A stretch of DNA of 64,000 bases. Origin: a virus. The stretch lies in the IMG/VR virus record IMGVR_UViG_3300011116_000709, positions 1 through 64,000 of that record; one strand, written 5' to 3'. The first letter of the stretch is position 1; each line of letters begins with the position of its first letter. The translations under genes and the position numbers were made by a program. Positions 37,997 to 47,089 of the stretch are shown here, in pieces. The notes beneath the pieces are model-generated. The model did no database searches. It was not told the DNA's origin and worked only from the letters and a program-made list of their open reading frames with translations.

Positions 37997-39835
37997 TTAT
38001 GTGCTAGCCGATGCCTTTGATGCCATTTCATTAGATAGAGATATGGAAACCGAATCAGAATATCCTCTGTTGACTCGTATTACTCGGTTCTCTTTAACAA
38101 ACAGGTCTTGATTGCTTGGCTGAACCGTGATGGTTATTCCGTACACTATTCCTTCAGCAATCTGGGGAACAAATTTAGAATTTAGACGGACTATTCCTTT
38201 GGTGTAATCAATAGTTCCAACACCACCCAAAACTAGGCTCTTGTCTCCCGTCATTTCACACTTTATCACATTCAGAGTTCCGTATCCGTCGTCTTCAAGA
38301 ACACAACTGTAAATAACTGTTCCATCGTAGTTCTTGTGTGGGAACATATTTGAAGCCAAAATGGATACATGACCGTCATGTGGATGATACAGAGAGTTTC
38401 CAAAATCTATAACCAAACCTTTAGACGAAACAATACGACCAACCTCAACAGTCTTTCTCAACTTTATCTTGGTTTGATTGCTCAATATAGCGGGGTGTAG
38501 ATTGCTCATCCCCTTGACAAAATCCGAGTAGTAAAAATTAGAACCAAAAGAGTTCAGGTTGATGTTGGAATACGAAAATGCAAACGCTACGGCTAGTGCT
38601 TTCAGGGTTCCGACGCTTACATTCATTGCTGATTGGTTGTATGTAATCTTGCTGTCTATGATTAGATCAAGATAATCAGTATCCACTATCTCGGGAATAA
38701 TTGTGACCACCGAGGCGTTATCACGAAGATTATGCACTAGGCTTTCTTTTTCGCTGTCTGTTAGCGAAGATCCTGATGTTGGGCGAATAGCAATGAATAC
38801 TTTTCCGTATTGTGGTGGAGTCACCGTTTCTCCACCATAAACATACACGGAAGCAGCATCAGGATAATACCGATTGACTGCTGTGACATAATCGCTTTCG
38901 GTGACTGCACGGCTCTGTGAGCGGTAATACTTTGGAGCCATAAATTTGATTTTGGTGGAATTTTCAGGATCACCACCACCAGAAGATTCAGATACAGTTT
39001 CAACAGTTCCAAGCCCACTCACATTAGACGAGAAAGTACTGATACCATTGGCTAATGTTCCATTCGTTTCCAAATACTCAATTGAAACAAGGTTTCCGGT
39101 TTGGGGTTCTTGACCCAAAAAGCCGTCTCCAAAATACAGTTCATACAAGCCTTTTTCTTTTTCTTGTAGGAAATACGCTTTGGATGTGGGTGTCAGGTTA
39201 ATATACGATGTGGCTTCAGTCCACACATCAGAGTATCCTGTGGTGTCTGTCACAGAAGCCTGAACACGAACACGAATAGTGGTTGTGTCAATCTTGTCAT
39301 TAGGAATGAGCAGAACAGAAAGGTCTTTTCGGTTTCTGTCGTACACATAACTGACCCGACGAATGCTGCCTTCGTAAACATCTATGGTTTCAAAACGAGC
39401 AGGGGAGTCGGTATTAGCGTAAGCATTTTCTAAAAGAACAAACTTATATTGAGTCCCTTCAGGATCGGTTCCTGTGAACTCGCTTCCACGAGCAAGATAT
39501 GTGTCTGTAGTAGCCGAACCGCTTGAGATTGGAACAGTCAAGGTAGCCTTTGCTGCACGAGCCGACTGTGGTGTATATCCTAACTGCTTGGCATGAGACG
39601 CAATAGACGGACGCAGAACCGCACTATCCAAAAACATTTCGTTAGCCACCATGTTGGCATAGAATGACTGGTAATGGGTGTTGTACGCCATTACATCAAG
39701 AATGGTGCTCAATACCGAACCGTTGAAGTTATAGTCCTTCAGAGTATCCTGTGACTCAAGGAATGCTTTTAGAGAAGCCTTTGCTTCTGTAAAGTCCAAT
39801 CCCACCACATTCAGAGCGTTAGCGTTTGTAGCCAT
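37997..39835 (-). CDS. 6: baseplate wedge protein gp6
   Basis: Wedge protein that forms the continuous inner ring of the baseplate (baseplate J family). At 612 aa it is close to T4 gp6 (660). The N-terminus is highly typical: FTEAKASLKAFLESQDTLKD, YNFNGSVLSTILDVMAYNTH, YQSFYANMVANEMFLDSAV, then ASHAKQLGYTPQSARAAKAT. The start overlaps the gp25 stop at 39835 as TGATG. Order gp25-gp6-(gp7)-gp8 is conserved among contractile tails. Confidence 0.95.
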   Translation of the reverse strand: MATNANALNVVGLDFTEAKASLKAFLESQDTLKDYNFNGSVLSTILDVMAYNTHYQSFYANMVANEMFLDSAVLRPSIASHAKQLGYTPQSARAAKATLTVPISSGSATTDTYLARGSEFTGTDPEGTQYKFVLLENAYANTDSPARFETIDVYEGSIRRVSYVYDRNRKDLSVLLIPNDKIDTTTIRVRVQASVTDTTGYSDVWTEATSYINLTPTSKAYFLQEKEKGLYELYFGDGFLGQEPQTGNLVSIEYLETNGTLANGISTFSSNVSGLGTVETVSESSGGGDPENSTKIKFMAPKYYRSQSRAVTESDYVTAVNRYYPDAASVYVYGGETVTPPQYGKVFIAIRPTSGSSLTDSEKESLVHNLRDNASVVTIIPEIVDTDYLDLIIDSKITYNQSAMNVSVGTLKALAVAFAFSYSNINLNSFGSNFYYSDFVKGMSNLHPAILSNQTKIKLRKTVEVGRIVSSKGLVIDFGNSLYHPHDGHVSILASNMFPHKNYDGTVIYSCVLEDDGYGTLNVIKCEMTGDKSLVLGGVGTIDYTKGIVRLNSKFVPQIAEGIVYGITITVQPSNQDLFVKENRVIRVNRGYSDSVSISLSNEMASKASAST

Positions 39836-40245
39836 CAGCGTACCCTTTCAAGTAGTGTTGTTACCCTGTCTACCGCTCCTACCGACTGGATCGTATACTC
39901 TACTGCCACCTGATAGTCGTTGGAATCAGGATTAGACACCACATCTACTATTATATTGCTTACACGCGGTTCGTTTTTTCGTATAGTTTCAAGGATTCGG
40001 TCACGAATTTCAAACGCAGTAATGGAATCCACAGGCTCAAACAGGAGAGGACGCAAAGACGCACCGATTTGTGGCTGAAATAGCCGTTCGCCAAATGCGG
40101 TGGACAGTAGATTTTGAATTGCCACTTTGATGGCTTTGGTGTCTTTTGTTAGCACCACATCGCTAGTTTTGGGATTACGGGTAAACAGCGGATCAATATC
40201 CGTGTACACTGGTTCCTGCTGGGATGTTGAAATTTTTAGGGGCAT
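39835..40245 (-). CDS. 25: baseplate wedge protein gp25
   Basis: Small gpW/gp25-family wedge subunit that contacts gp6 and sheath. The 136-aa length matches T4 gp25 (132). Signature: STAFGERLFQPQIGASLRPL, LFEPVDSITAFEIRDRILET, and the NEPRV motif (the EPR motif of the family). The start overlaps the upstream stop as TAATG, showing tight coupling. Confidence 0.95.
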   Translation of the reverse strand: MPLKISTSQQEPVYTDIDPLFTRNPKTSDVVLTKDTKAIKVAIQNLLSTAFGERLFQPQIGASLRPLLFEPVDSITAFEIRDRILETIRKNEPRVSNIIVDVVSNPDSNDYQVAVEYTIQSVGAVDRVTTLLERVR

Positions 40246-40907
40246 TAGTGTTTACCTAGAGTAAGATGTGTGTTTATAGCCTTTGTGGAGGTGCAAATCA
40301 CCTCTCCCAATGAATTTTCAGATATTCCTTCAGCGTGAACCGAGTCCAATTCAGAAAAATCACACCAATGGCAGCACACAAATCCCATAGGAGTAAGCCC
40401 GTCTTCACATCGTAGAGGGCTAACCGCAAAGCACAGCACATTATTTATTTCAAGTCCGTAACGAAACGAGCATTGTGGAAGATCACTGGTTCTAATTATT
40501 TTATTACTGCTGGTGTCTAAAATATCAACCAATTCTTTATAACGAGTCAAAAGGACATCCTGTGACTCCAAAAGCATTCCTTGAACCCCGTTTCCACACG
40601 ATTCGTGGGTCACGGAGAACCGCTTAATAGAACTACCGTCTGCAAACTTGCCACCGTTATGAAACTGAAAAACTATTGACCGGGATGCACGAACCAACAA
40701 CCGCAATTCGGTAAGGGCTTCGTGAACTCGGCTGTGAACCTGTGCTATCTTTTCTTCTTTCCTCACATTTTCTCGTGCTGCATTTTTTCGCTTTTTAATC
40801 ATTGTCCACAGACCAACAACCAAGCCAACACCGAACACGCCCATAAGTTCTCCGAGCGAGTAAAATATTTCTTTGAAAGACGCAACCGCTGATACTTCTT
40901 CACTCAT
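40245..40907 (-). CDS. membrane-anchored GAF-like domain protein
   Basis: A 220-aa protein with one N-terminal membrane segment (about residues 15-37, LGELMGVFGVGLVVGLWTMI), then a basic stretch KKRKNAARENVRKE, a helix (HSRVHEALTELRLLVRAS), and a compact alpha/beta region (VFQFHNGGKFADGSSIKRFS, YKELVDILDTS, FAVSPLRCEDGLTPMGFVCC) resembling a GAF-type sensor fold. The fold call is tentative. It is coupled by ATGA overlap to the upstream gene and by TAATG to gp25, so it is made with baseplate proteins. It could be an inner-membrane protein acting after DNA entry or a virion component; no function is assigned. Confidence 0.7.
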   Translation of the reverse strand: MSEEVSAVASFKEIFYSLGELMGVFGVGLVVGLWTMIKKRKNAARENVRKEEKIAQVHSRVHEALTELRLLVRASRSIVFQFHNGGKFADGSSIKRFSVTHESCGNGVQGMLLESQDVLLTRYKELVDILDTSSNKIIRTSDLPQCSFRYGLEINNVLCFAVSPLRCEDGLTPMGFVCCHWCDFSELDSVHAEGISENSLGEVICTSTKAINTHLTLGKH

Positions 40908-41737
40908 CGCGTTGTTGTACTCCCTGAACTAGCAAATGGAGAAGCCACAGAAGCGTTTGCTGCTCCTGCCAACTGTTGAAATTCTGGAGTCAATAAATTA
41001 TTACTGTTAATTGCAACACTCATTTTGTTGCACGGATCATTTGCTTCACCTATAAGATTACTGAAGAAATTTATTTGGCTATATTTTCCTATCACACCCG
41101 CAGCCTGTTGAATCATGTTTACACTATCGTTTGTGACTTGGCTAATAGCAGAGGTTGCTTGATTTATTTTTGAACTGATTCCTTCAAGTGCAGCATTGAA
41201 CTCTTTTGCTGCATTTTCCATACCTGAACCAGCAGGATTCTTTGCAAAATTATCAAGTATTCGCTCCAAATCTGCATGAACTCCTCCACCAATTGAAATA
41301 GCATTTTGTCCATTTCCAGTCAAAACTCCTACAGAAAGTGTAACATCAAGACCTTCTATTCCAAGAGCACATCCAAGATTAGCATAAAAATTCATGCTAC
41401 CAATAGTACTCATTAGAGTTTGAGGATTGCTTAATTTATCTGCTTGGCTTTTGAAAGCATTCACAGCACCTTGCATAGTGTTTAGGTTTCCAATAATACC
41501 GTTTACTTTTGCTAAATCTATACCCGTCTGTCCTAGTGCATTTCCTAATGTTCCTGCACCACCTGGATTAACAACTGTTGACGCTATGGCAGTTAGTTTA
41601 GAGATAGATTGAGACAGATTGCTGCTAAGTGCACCAGCCTGCCCACCTGTTGGATTTTGCACAAAAGTCTTGCCTAGTTGGCTATTTACCAAATTCTTTT
41701 GTTCGTCAGTTAGTTTTTGCTTACATGGACATGTCAT
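40904..41737 (-). CDS. hypothetical baseplate-cluster protein, 277 aa
   Basis: I do not recognise a named family. The 277-aa protein is Ala/Gly/Asn/Ser-rich and mostly helical, with a CPCKQK motif at the N-terminus and repeated segments such as SNLSQSISKLTAIASTVVNP and SSKINQATSAISQVTNDSVN. Two further Cys occur (LGCALG and NDPCNK). It lacks a signal peptide. It lies between the PAAR spike tip and the GAF-like gene and overlaps the latter by 4 nt, so it is probably a virion or assembly protein of the hub/needle. Confidence 0.7.
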   Translation of the reverse strand: MTCPCKQKLTDEQKNLVNSQLGKTFVQNPTGGQAGALSSNLSQSISKLTAIASTVVNPGGAGTLGNALGQTGIDLAKVNGIIGNLNTMQGAVNAFKSQADKLSNPQTLMSTIGSMNFYANLGCALGIEGLDVTLSVGVLTGNGQNAISIGGGVHADLERILDNFAKNPAGSGMENAAKEFNAALEGISSKINQATSAISQVTNDSVNMIQQAAGVIGKYSQINFFSNLIGEANDPCNKMSVAINSNNLLTPEFQQLAGAANASVASPFASSGSTTTR

Positions 41738-41740
41738 AGT

Positions 41741-42001
41741 TTACCCCACTATTACTCGTGCTGAACCTGTTGGAACATCACCACACGATGCCTGACTGGC
41801 TTCTGTGCAGACAGGAATCCCCCCTACTACGACTCGTGGATTTCCGTTAATCATGGTTGCGTTGCTGTGTTCGTCTTTTCCGTGATTTTCAACAGGATTT
41901 CCCTCTACAACTACAGGCTGTCCTTCTATAACCACAGAAGAATCACCAACCAAAATAGTGCCTCCAGCAGTATCTATGTAAGCCCTACAAACGCCCGGCA
42001 T
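41741..42001 (-). CDS. PAAR-like spike tip protein (gp5.4-like)
   Basis: An 86-aa protein with the PAAR pattern: alternating Gly/Val strands (AGGTILVGDSSVVIEGQPVV, then VEGNPVENHG) and conserved His, Cys (VCTEASQASCGD) and a final SARVIVG. PAAR proteins cap the membrane-piercing spike of contractile tails; T4 gp5.4 is the counterpart. Its place just downstream of gp5 fits. The three Cys and one His could bind the tip metal ion; this is inferred. Confidence 0.85.
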   Translation of the reverse strand: MPGVCRAYIDTAGGTILVGDSSVVIEGQPVVVEGNPVENHGKDEHSNATMINGNPRVVVGGIPVCTEASQASCGDVPTGSARVIVG

Positions 42002-42222
42002 TAGATAACTCCTCCATCAATTACGGTTGGATTTGGAGACGGATCGGTTGTGATTGACATCAGCGTAAACCCTGATCCGCTTTCACTTGGAAGATAACCA
42101 TACGATTGGGTGATCCCGCAAATCCAAAAATATCCGTCTCGTGTTACCACATCTCCGTAGTTGTAAACGCGATATACAGATGAACCGGGTTCATATTTGC
42201 GATGGTCGCCTCTATAATTCAT
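42001..42222 (-). CDS. small baseplate-cluster protein, 73 aa
   Basis: A 73-aa protein coupled to gp5 upstream (4-nt overlap) and to the PAAR gene downstream (TAATG). The core YNYGDVVTRDGYFWICGITQ followed by a YLPSESGSGFTLMS segment recalls small chitin-binding-type (CBM5/12) beta folds, with paired aromatic residues. That resemblance is weak. It may decorate the spike or hub. Confidence 0.6.
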   Translation of the reverse strand: MNYRGDHRKYEPGSSVYRVYNYGDVVTRDGYFWICGITQSYGYLPSESGSGFTLMSITTDPSPNPTVIDGGVI

Positions 42223-43319
42223 TGTAGTTGAACCTTACTTGGGCGAACAGATGGCGATCCCGAATTCAATTCTATGCGGCTACCAATCACAGCAACCGAG
42301 CCGTCAGAGATGAACTCAACGGTCTTACCCGAGAACGCAATACTGTCAGCAGCAAAAAATTCCATCTGCTTGCCCGAAGCACGGAATTTGCCTTCACATT
42401 GCAGATTCACTTCAGCCTTTGCAAAAATATTGATGTTACCGTCTATCTGAATATTGCTGCCGTTACCATTGATAGTGAGATTCACAGGGCCATCAACCAC
42501 TACATTCAATCCTTCTTTGCCACCAATATACACTTTCTTGTTGCCCAAGCAGATTTCGTAGTCATCACCAACAATCTTTTGAACGCGGGTTCCATCAGGA
42601 TTGTTTTCCCAACCGTTTCCTACTTCAGTAAATGTACCTGATGCGTGATATTCGTGAATACGCTCTGCACCGGGAGTGTCGTCGTATTCTTTTACATGTC
42701 CACTCTCTGTAAACTGCACATGGTTGTGGGGATACGCTGCGTTGTATGGCGTAAGAGGCTCGCTCCATTGTGACTTGCCGTCTTTGATGCCCGGTGTGCT
42801 TTGTATATTTTGCTTTAGTGTGCTTGCTTTCTTTTCTGTAACTGTGCCCTGCCCATTAGTTTCGCCGTTGTTTCTTGCCAAACGATTAGTATCAGTTTCG
42901 CCAACCACAGACACACCAATAGGAAACAGCCCGTTGTTTACATCATCTGTTTTTGCGGGATATTGCCCTGACGGATCATCAAAACCTTTAGAAGTAACTG
43001 CTTCGGATTGTGGAATACCACCAAAAGAACCCATCATAACAGGTTCTTGTGCGTCTTCTCCGTCTCTAAAAAATCCAAACACATGGGAACCGTTCAACAG
43101 TCCTGTTGGAGACTGCCCGATACCAGACAGGGCAGCACTGGTAATTGGCTGCATGGGATACGCCCAAGGCAGAGCAGCGGTTGGCAGTTCCACCTTGTTA
43201 TCAGAATGAAAACCAAATATTCGGACGCGGCATCTGCCTAAAAATAACGGGTCGGCGTTGTCTTCCACAACACCGTGCCACCACACAAAGCCTTCTCGCC
43301 CTGAAAAACCTTTCATCAT
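42219..43319 (-). CDS. 5: baseplate hub spike protein gp5 (no lysozyme domain)
   Basis: Central spike of the baseplate. Residues ~10-110 form the gp5/VgrG OB fold (GFVWWHGVVEDNADPLFLGR, RVRIFGFHSDN, ALPWAYPMQPITSAALSGIG). Residues ~240-345 form the C-terminal triple-stranded beta-helix with regular alternating strands (DDYEICLGNKKVYIGGKEGL, LTINGNGSNIQIDGNINIFA). The T4 lysozyme domain, normally between these parts, is absent: the linker (about 115-240) has no E-D-T catalytic pattern and total length is 366 aa against 575 in T4. Two ATGs lie at 43319 and 43316, preceded by GGGGGT. Confidence 0.9.
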   Translation of the reverse strand: MMKGFSGREGFVWWHGVVEDNADPLFLGRCRVRIFGFHSDNKVELPTAALPWAYPMQPITSAALSGIGQSPTGLLNGSHVFGFFRDGEDAQEPVMMGSFGGIPQSEAVTSKGFDDPSGQYPAKTDDVNNGLFPIGVSVVGETDTNRLARNNGETNGQGTVTEKKASTLKQNIQSTPGIKDGKSQWSEPLTPYNAAYPHNHVQFTESGHVKEYDDTPGAERIHEYHASGTFTEVGNGWENNPDGTRVQKIVGDDYEICLGNKKVYIGGKEGLNVVVDGPVNLTINGNGSNIQIDGNINIFAKAEVNLQCEGKFRASGKQMEFFAADSIAFSGKTVEFISDGSVAVIGSRIELNSGSPSVRPSKVQLQ

Positions 43320-44641
43320 ACCCCCAATGCGTTTCTGGACAGTTCCATTTTACAACTGTATGCCGTACCAAAAGTATGCCTGACTGATGTTATAAGATAG
43401 TTTCCGCTAAAGTTCTTGTCTGCCTTGTCTGCCTTGACAGCGTGATCGGAAGCAAACTTTGGAGTATACAGATTTATGACCTGACCTACTCGTTTGGTGC
43501 TGTCCCCGTAAACATCTATTGCTATTTTTTGTGTCATTATGGCATTTAGGTGGTATTTTCTTTTTAGGAAAAACGATTCGAATCCGGTGTTGTCCACTAT
43601 ATTGTTTTGATCGGTGTATGCGGTGTAGTTTGTTGATGGCAAGAAGTAGTATGCACAGGGGTCTTTGTAAAAATACTCATCATCATTATCAGAGTTCTTA
43701 TAGTGAGACTTGGTTCCGAGTTTTGTTGAGTCTTGGAACACATCAGTTTCTCTGAATTGTGTTTCACGCTGTTCTTTTCTCAACATATCGTGGACCAACA
43801 ACCGAGACGAAACCACACCATTCATAATATTCTCTGCCATGTTGAAACGAGACAACTCTTCCAAAGCCTGAACTCGGTGAAATATGGCACTTAATGGGCC
43901 ATCGGTAGGCAGACTGCTTGGGCCACCATCAGGAGCAGCAATCTTGTCCTTTATGTAATAATAGTCCTGAACTTTAACAGAACCGTCCTCTATGATTTTG
44001 CTCAAACTTTTAAAGGTGTATCCGTCAAAAGTCTCGTAGAAAAAGAAAGGGCTATAGTCGGTTGCAACTCCACTTACTGCTTTGGATGTCAGCCACGAAA
44101 TAGCCTTGAATGGTGTGTGACTTTTTGGGAGAACGAAAGAGTAGTTGTCTACTGTTGGTTGAATATCAAACCGATCTTTCCAAATGTGATCGGGAAAGTG
44201 CTTTGTTACTATGGTTTCTATCATCTTGGAAACCGAACCGTTCACATGGTATCCGCAGCGTTGTGAATAGTTTATTAGCCCACCTTCGCTTATCAGGTGA
44301 ATGGTATATCGCTGCCCCTTTCCATTAGGATCAGCAGCGTGTTTGTCCAGTTTGTATATTCTAAAAATCTTTCTAACAGGTTTTACATTCTGAACATCGG
44401 TTTTAAATTCTATTTCCACAAACTCTTGCCCCGTGATAGGAACTATTTCAGGAGCATTAAAAGATTCGTTCATAGCAATCGTGCCAGACATATAAGGAGA
44501 GAACATGTCTTCAAACAATTCCATCTGCGTATACAGATTAGAAATGTCTAACTCTTTTTTGGTGACGGTTGATCTAATCAATAGTTTGGTGAGTTTATAA
44601 TCACCAGCCTTGAGAAGATTTTGTCCTCCGTTCTGTGACAT
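43316..44641 (-). CDS. gp27-like baseplate hub protein
   Basis: A 441-aa protein directly upstream of gp5, in the position of the hub ring subunit (T4 gp27, 391 aa). The N-terminal half has gp27/gpD-like hub features: ITGQEFVEIEFKTDVQNVKP, VRKIFRIYKLDKHAADPNGK, YTIHLISEGGLINYSQRCGY, and NYSFVLPKSHTPFKAISWLT; the C-terminus has VGQVINLYTPKF and ITSVRHTFG. These match the two-barrel plan of hub proteins. Assignment is by position and motif style, not a close T4 match. It overlaps gp5 by 4 nt. Confidence 0.72.
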   Translation of the reverse strand: MSQNGGQNLLKAGDYKLTKLLIRSTVTKKELDISNLYTQMELFEDMFSPYMSGTIAMNESFNAPEIVPITGQEFVEIEFKTDVQNVKPVRKIFRIYKLDKHAADPNGKGQRYTIHLISEGGLINYSQRCGYHVNGSVSKMIETIVTKHFPDHIWKDRFDIQPTVDNYSFVLPKSHTPFKAISWLTSKAVSGVATDYSPFFFYETFDGYTFKSLSKIIEDGSVKVQDYYYIKDKIAAPDGGPSSLPTDGPLSAIFHRVQALEELSRFNMAENIMNGVVSSRLLVHDMLRKEQRETQFRETDVFQDSTKLGTKSHYKNSDNDDEYFYKDPCAYYFLPSTNYTAYTDQNNIVDNTGFESFFLKRKYHLNAIMTQKIAIDVYGDSTKRVGQVINLYTPKFASDHAVKADKADKNFSGNYLITSVRHTFGTAYSCKMELSRNALGV

Positions 44642-44644
44642 ACT

Positions 44645-45562
44645 TTACACCTTCAACAAGTTTTGAATTTCTCGCTTCACGCTGTCTGCGTATCGTGGAT
44701 GCAGCACTTTTATTCGTCTACGAAGTTCGTTCTTTTCGTTTTCGTATGTGTAATTTGAAACCGCATATTGGTTCACATCATCTCCTGATATGCCCATGTA
44801 TCCGCCAATATAGGTTTCCCAAAGAGCAACCGAACCTGTTCCGCCAGTGCTTGTTCGTATACCCAGAACAGGAGTTCCTGATCCAACAACTCCTAATTGG
44901 CTATAATCAGAATACTGATTGGTCTGTTTGGCTAGAGGATCAAGAACAGGAATTTCTTCTGTTCCGTTTTCTCCTGTTGGGCCAACTGTAGCAGTGTATC
45001 CAACCGCTCGGAAATAATTCACGGCTGTGTACGAAGGCAACACTCTCTGTATTTTTACTGTGAGCAATCCACCGCCAGACAAACCAACTGTAGCAGAACC
45101 GGTTGTAAACGACGGAGAGTCCACAACCAATTTACATAAAGTTGGATGATACTCGGTTATGGCAGAAGACACACCATTTTGCGTCAAAACAGAACCCGCA
45201 AACAGATTGGTATTGTACAGGAATTCATCGCTGCTGCTTGTAAAGAAAACAGAGAACCCACCGTACTTCGTGGAAATATACTCTTCCATTGCAGCAGAAG
45301 ACTTGTACCAGTCGTGATACGGATCAATTATGTCATTTGATAGCAGGACAATCCAATGATCTTCTGGATTTCCGTATACACGATCTGCAATATGTTCAGG
45401 GCGTTCACCGTCTTTGATGTGGTACTCAACAAATGCACCACGAGACGCTTTGGTTTCATCAGACATGACAACACGCCGAAGTATGTTTCTTGCCACAATA
45501 TTTTTAGTGGCATCACCAATCTGATACGGATACGATAGAATTGGAAAATTATTGAAATACAT
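44645..45562 (-). CDS. 53: baseplate wedge protein gp53
   Basis: Wedge subunit that completes the wedge assembly. The N-terminal ~110 residues match the gp53 family: MYFNNFPILSYPYQIGDATK, YHIKDGERPEHIADRVYGNP, EDHWIVLLSNDIIDPYHDWY, a LysM-like arrangement. The protein is 305 aa (T4 196), with a C-terminal extension holding a short collagen-like TVGPTGENG stretch and ending in a basic helix (ELRRRIKVLHPRYADSVKRE). The start overlaps the gp48 stop as TGATG. Confidence 0.9.
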   Translation of the reverse strand: MYFNNFPILSYPYQIGDATKNIVARNILRRVVMSDETKASRGAFVEYHIKDGERPEHIADRVYGNPEDHWIVLLSNDIIDPYHDWYKSSAAMEEYISTKYGGFSVFFTSSSDEFLYNTNLFAGSVLTQNGVSSAITEYHPTLCKLVVDSPSFTTGSATVGLSGGGLLTVKIQRVLPSYTAVNYFRAVGYTATVGPTGENGTEEIPVLDPLAKQTNQYSDYSQLGVVGSGTPVLGIRTSTGGTGSVALWETYIGGYMGISGDDVNQYAVSNYTYENEKNELRRRIKVLHPRYADSVKREIQNLLKV

Positions 45563-47052
45563 CAGTAACCAGCCTCCACATGCTCACGAGTCATCTGGGT
45601 TACTTCGTTTACGGTCATGCTAAAAGATATTGCTGTTGGGGCATTGTTTTGGAATGTAGAAAAGACTCCATTAGTTGTGTAGTCAACAGTTATATCTGTA
45701 ATAACACACCTTCCAATTTTTGGAATATATTCGTTTTCGGTATAGCCAACAATTCCAGGATTAGGAGTGGAGGATAAGAAACGAACTTCAAACTCCGCAG
45801 GTACGCGAAGCATTATTTTAGTGTGGGCTTGCTTTTGTTCAGCCGATGCGTCTTTATGTGCATCCGATGACATTGAAATAGCAGGATGTGAATGGTATCG
45901 GAAAGTATCAATAATACTTTTTATGTTGTTGACTTCGCTTTGGTTTCTTGGATAGAAATCCCAAGCAAAAGTAAAGGTTCTGATGCCTTTTTGTTGGAAG
46001 ATTTTTTCCAGACGCGGATTGATTACTGTGCCTGTGAATGCAGAAACAGCATCACCCAACCCTTTAGTGTCTCCAACTTTGGTTGCAAGAGCCTGTGCTC
46101 CTTGAATAGCCGATTCTTTCATTGGGCCACCAAGAATATCCATAAGCCCACCCGCAACAGCCATATTTGCGTCCTTATACACAAACATATCTGCTTGGTT
46201 TATCTTTGTGCATATGGGCAGATACACCGATACCATCTGATCGTATACAGGTTGGGCTTGTGTGTACTTTGCAAGAGCAGTAGCAACCGCTGTTCCTGCA
46301 CCAACAGCAAGACCAGTAACACCACCCTTAACAGTTGCCTTTGCTAAACGAGACTTAACCGATCCAGTAGTGGAAAAGAATGTGGATGCAGCCTGAAATA
46401 ATCCAGCAAATGCACCTGCCTTTGCTCCTGCCTCTAGTGGATTAGTGTTCGCTATCTGTTCATTTACACCACTTCGCAGAGCAAGTCGCTCATCTGCATC
46501 GGGCGGTGTCTTGCCTAGAAGTTCTGCACGGTGTTGGCTTATGGTATCTACTTTAGCCTGTTCGCTAGTAACCTTTTCTTCAAGAATAGATTTGGCTTCC
46601 CATCCTTCCAAATCACCACGCTCAAACAGATTTCGTAGATTGTTTTGGTCTATGATCTTTCCTACTTGTGGATTCTCTAATGCTTCAGCAGCATAGGTGG
46701 AAGATTCCGAGTCTCCTGTTGATATTGTGCTACTCAAAGCCTCAACATTCTTTTGGCTTTCTGCCTTCATGTTATCCAAACTGTTAGCCAAATCTGGGCG
46801 TTCCCATCTCCAAAATATTTTGAACTGCATAACATGGGGGACTTCTGCCATCCCAATGTTGTCGGGATATTTCATTATTGACGGCTGGTTTCGTGATCCC
46901 CGATTTGTTTTGGGGGTATTCTCAAGTGCAGCAATTATGCTGTCTCCGCTTTGAGGGCCAAGCACACCGTCTCGGATTCCACCGTAGTTTTGGGGACGAT
47001 TGGACGCTCCGATTGGTTTTGAGGATACATTTTCGGGTGTTGATTCAGCCAT
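45562..47052 (-). CDS. 48: tail tube cap / baseplate protein gp48
   Basis: Sits on gp54 at the baseplate and starts tube polymerisation. The C-terminal ~170 residues show a tube-fold signature: RTFTFAWDFYPRNQSEVNNI, IDTFRYHSHPAISMSS, LRVPAEFEVRFLSS, then IGRCVITDITVDYTTNGVFS and AISFSMTVNEVTQMTREHVE. The N-terminal 300 residues are helical with a Gly/Ala-rich hydrophobic segment (about 215-265). Length 496 aa against 364 in T4. ATG at 47052 with AAGGA upstream and a TATAGATA box; divergent from gp4. Confidence 0.88.
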   Translation of the reverse strand: MAESTPENVSSKPIGASNRPQNYGGIRDGVLGPQSGDSIIAALENTPKTNRGSRNQPSIMKYPDNIGMAEVPHVMQFKIFWRWERPDLANSLDNMKAESQKNVEALSSTISTGDSESSTYAAEALENPQVGKIIDQNNLRNLFERGDLEGWEAKSILEEKVTSEQAKVDTISQHRAELLGKTPPDADERLALRSGVNEQIANTNPLEAGAKAGAFAGLFQAASTFFSTTGSVKSRLAKATVKGGVTGLAVGAGTAVATALAKYTQAQPVYDQMVSVYLPICTKINQADMFVYKDANMAVAGGLMDILGGPMKESAIQGAQALATKVGDTKGLGDAVSAFTGTVINPRLEKIFQQKGIRTFTFAWDFYPRNQSEVNNIKSIIDTFRYHSHPAISMSSDAHKDASAEQKQAHTKIMLRVPAEFEVRFLSSTPNPGIVGYTENEYIPKIGRCVITDITVDYTTNGVFSTFQNNAPTAISFSMTVNEVTQMTREHVEAGY

Positions 47053-47081
47053 TGGCTATTTTTTCCTTGTGGGCTTCTACA

Positions 47082-47089
47082 TATCTATA
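47082..47089 (-). promoter_or_regulatory. possible late promoter for gp48-baseplate operon
   Basis: Minus strand TATAGATA, 30 nt before the gp48 start, in the divergent gp48/gp4 gap. One mismatch from the T4 late box. The last base of the box is the first base of the gp4 ATG on the other strand. Confidence 0.45.

Noticed and set aside
42219-43319. Lysozyme domain in gp5.
   Set aside because: The region between the OB fold and beta-helix is a short polar linker without the catalytic Glu/Asp/Thr pattern.
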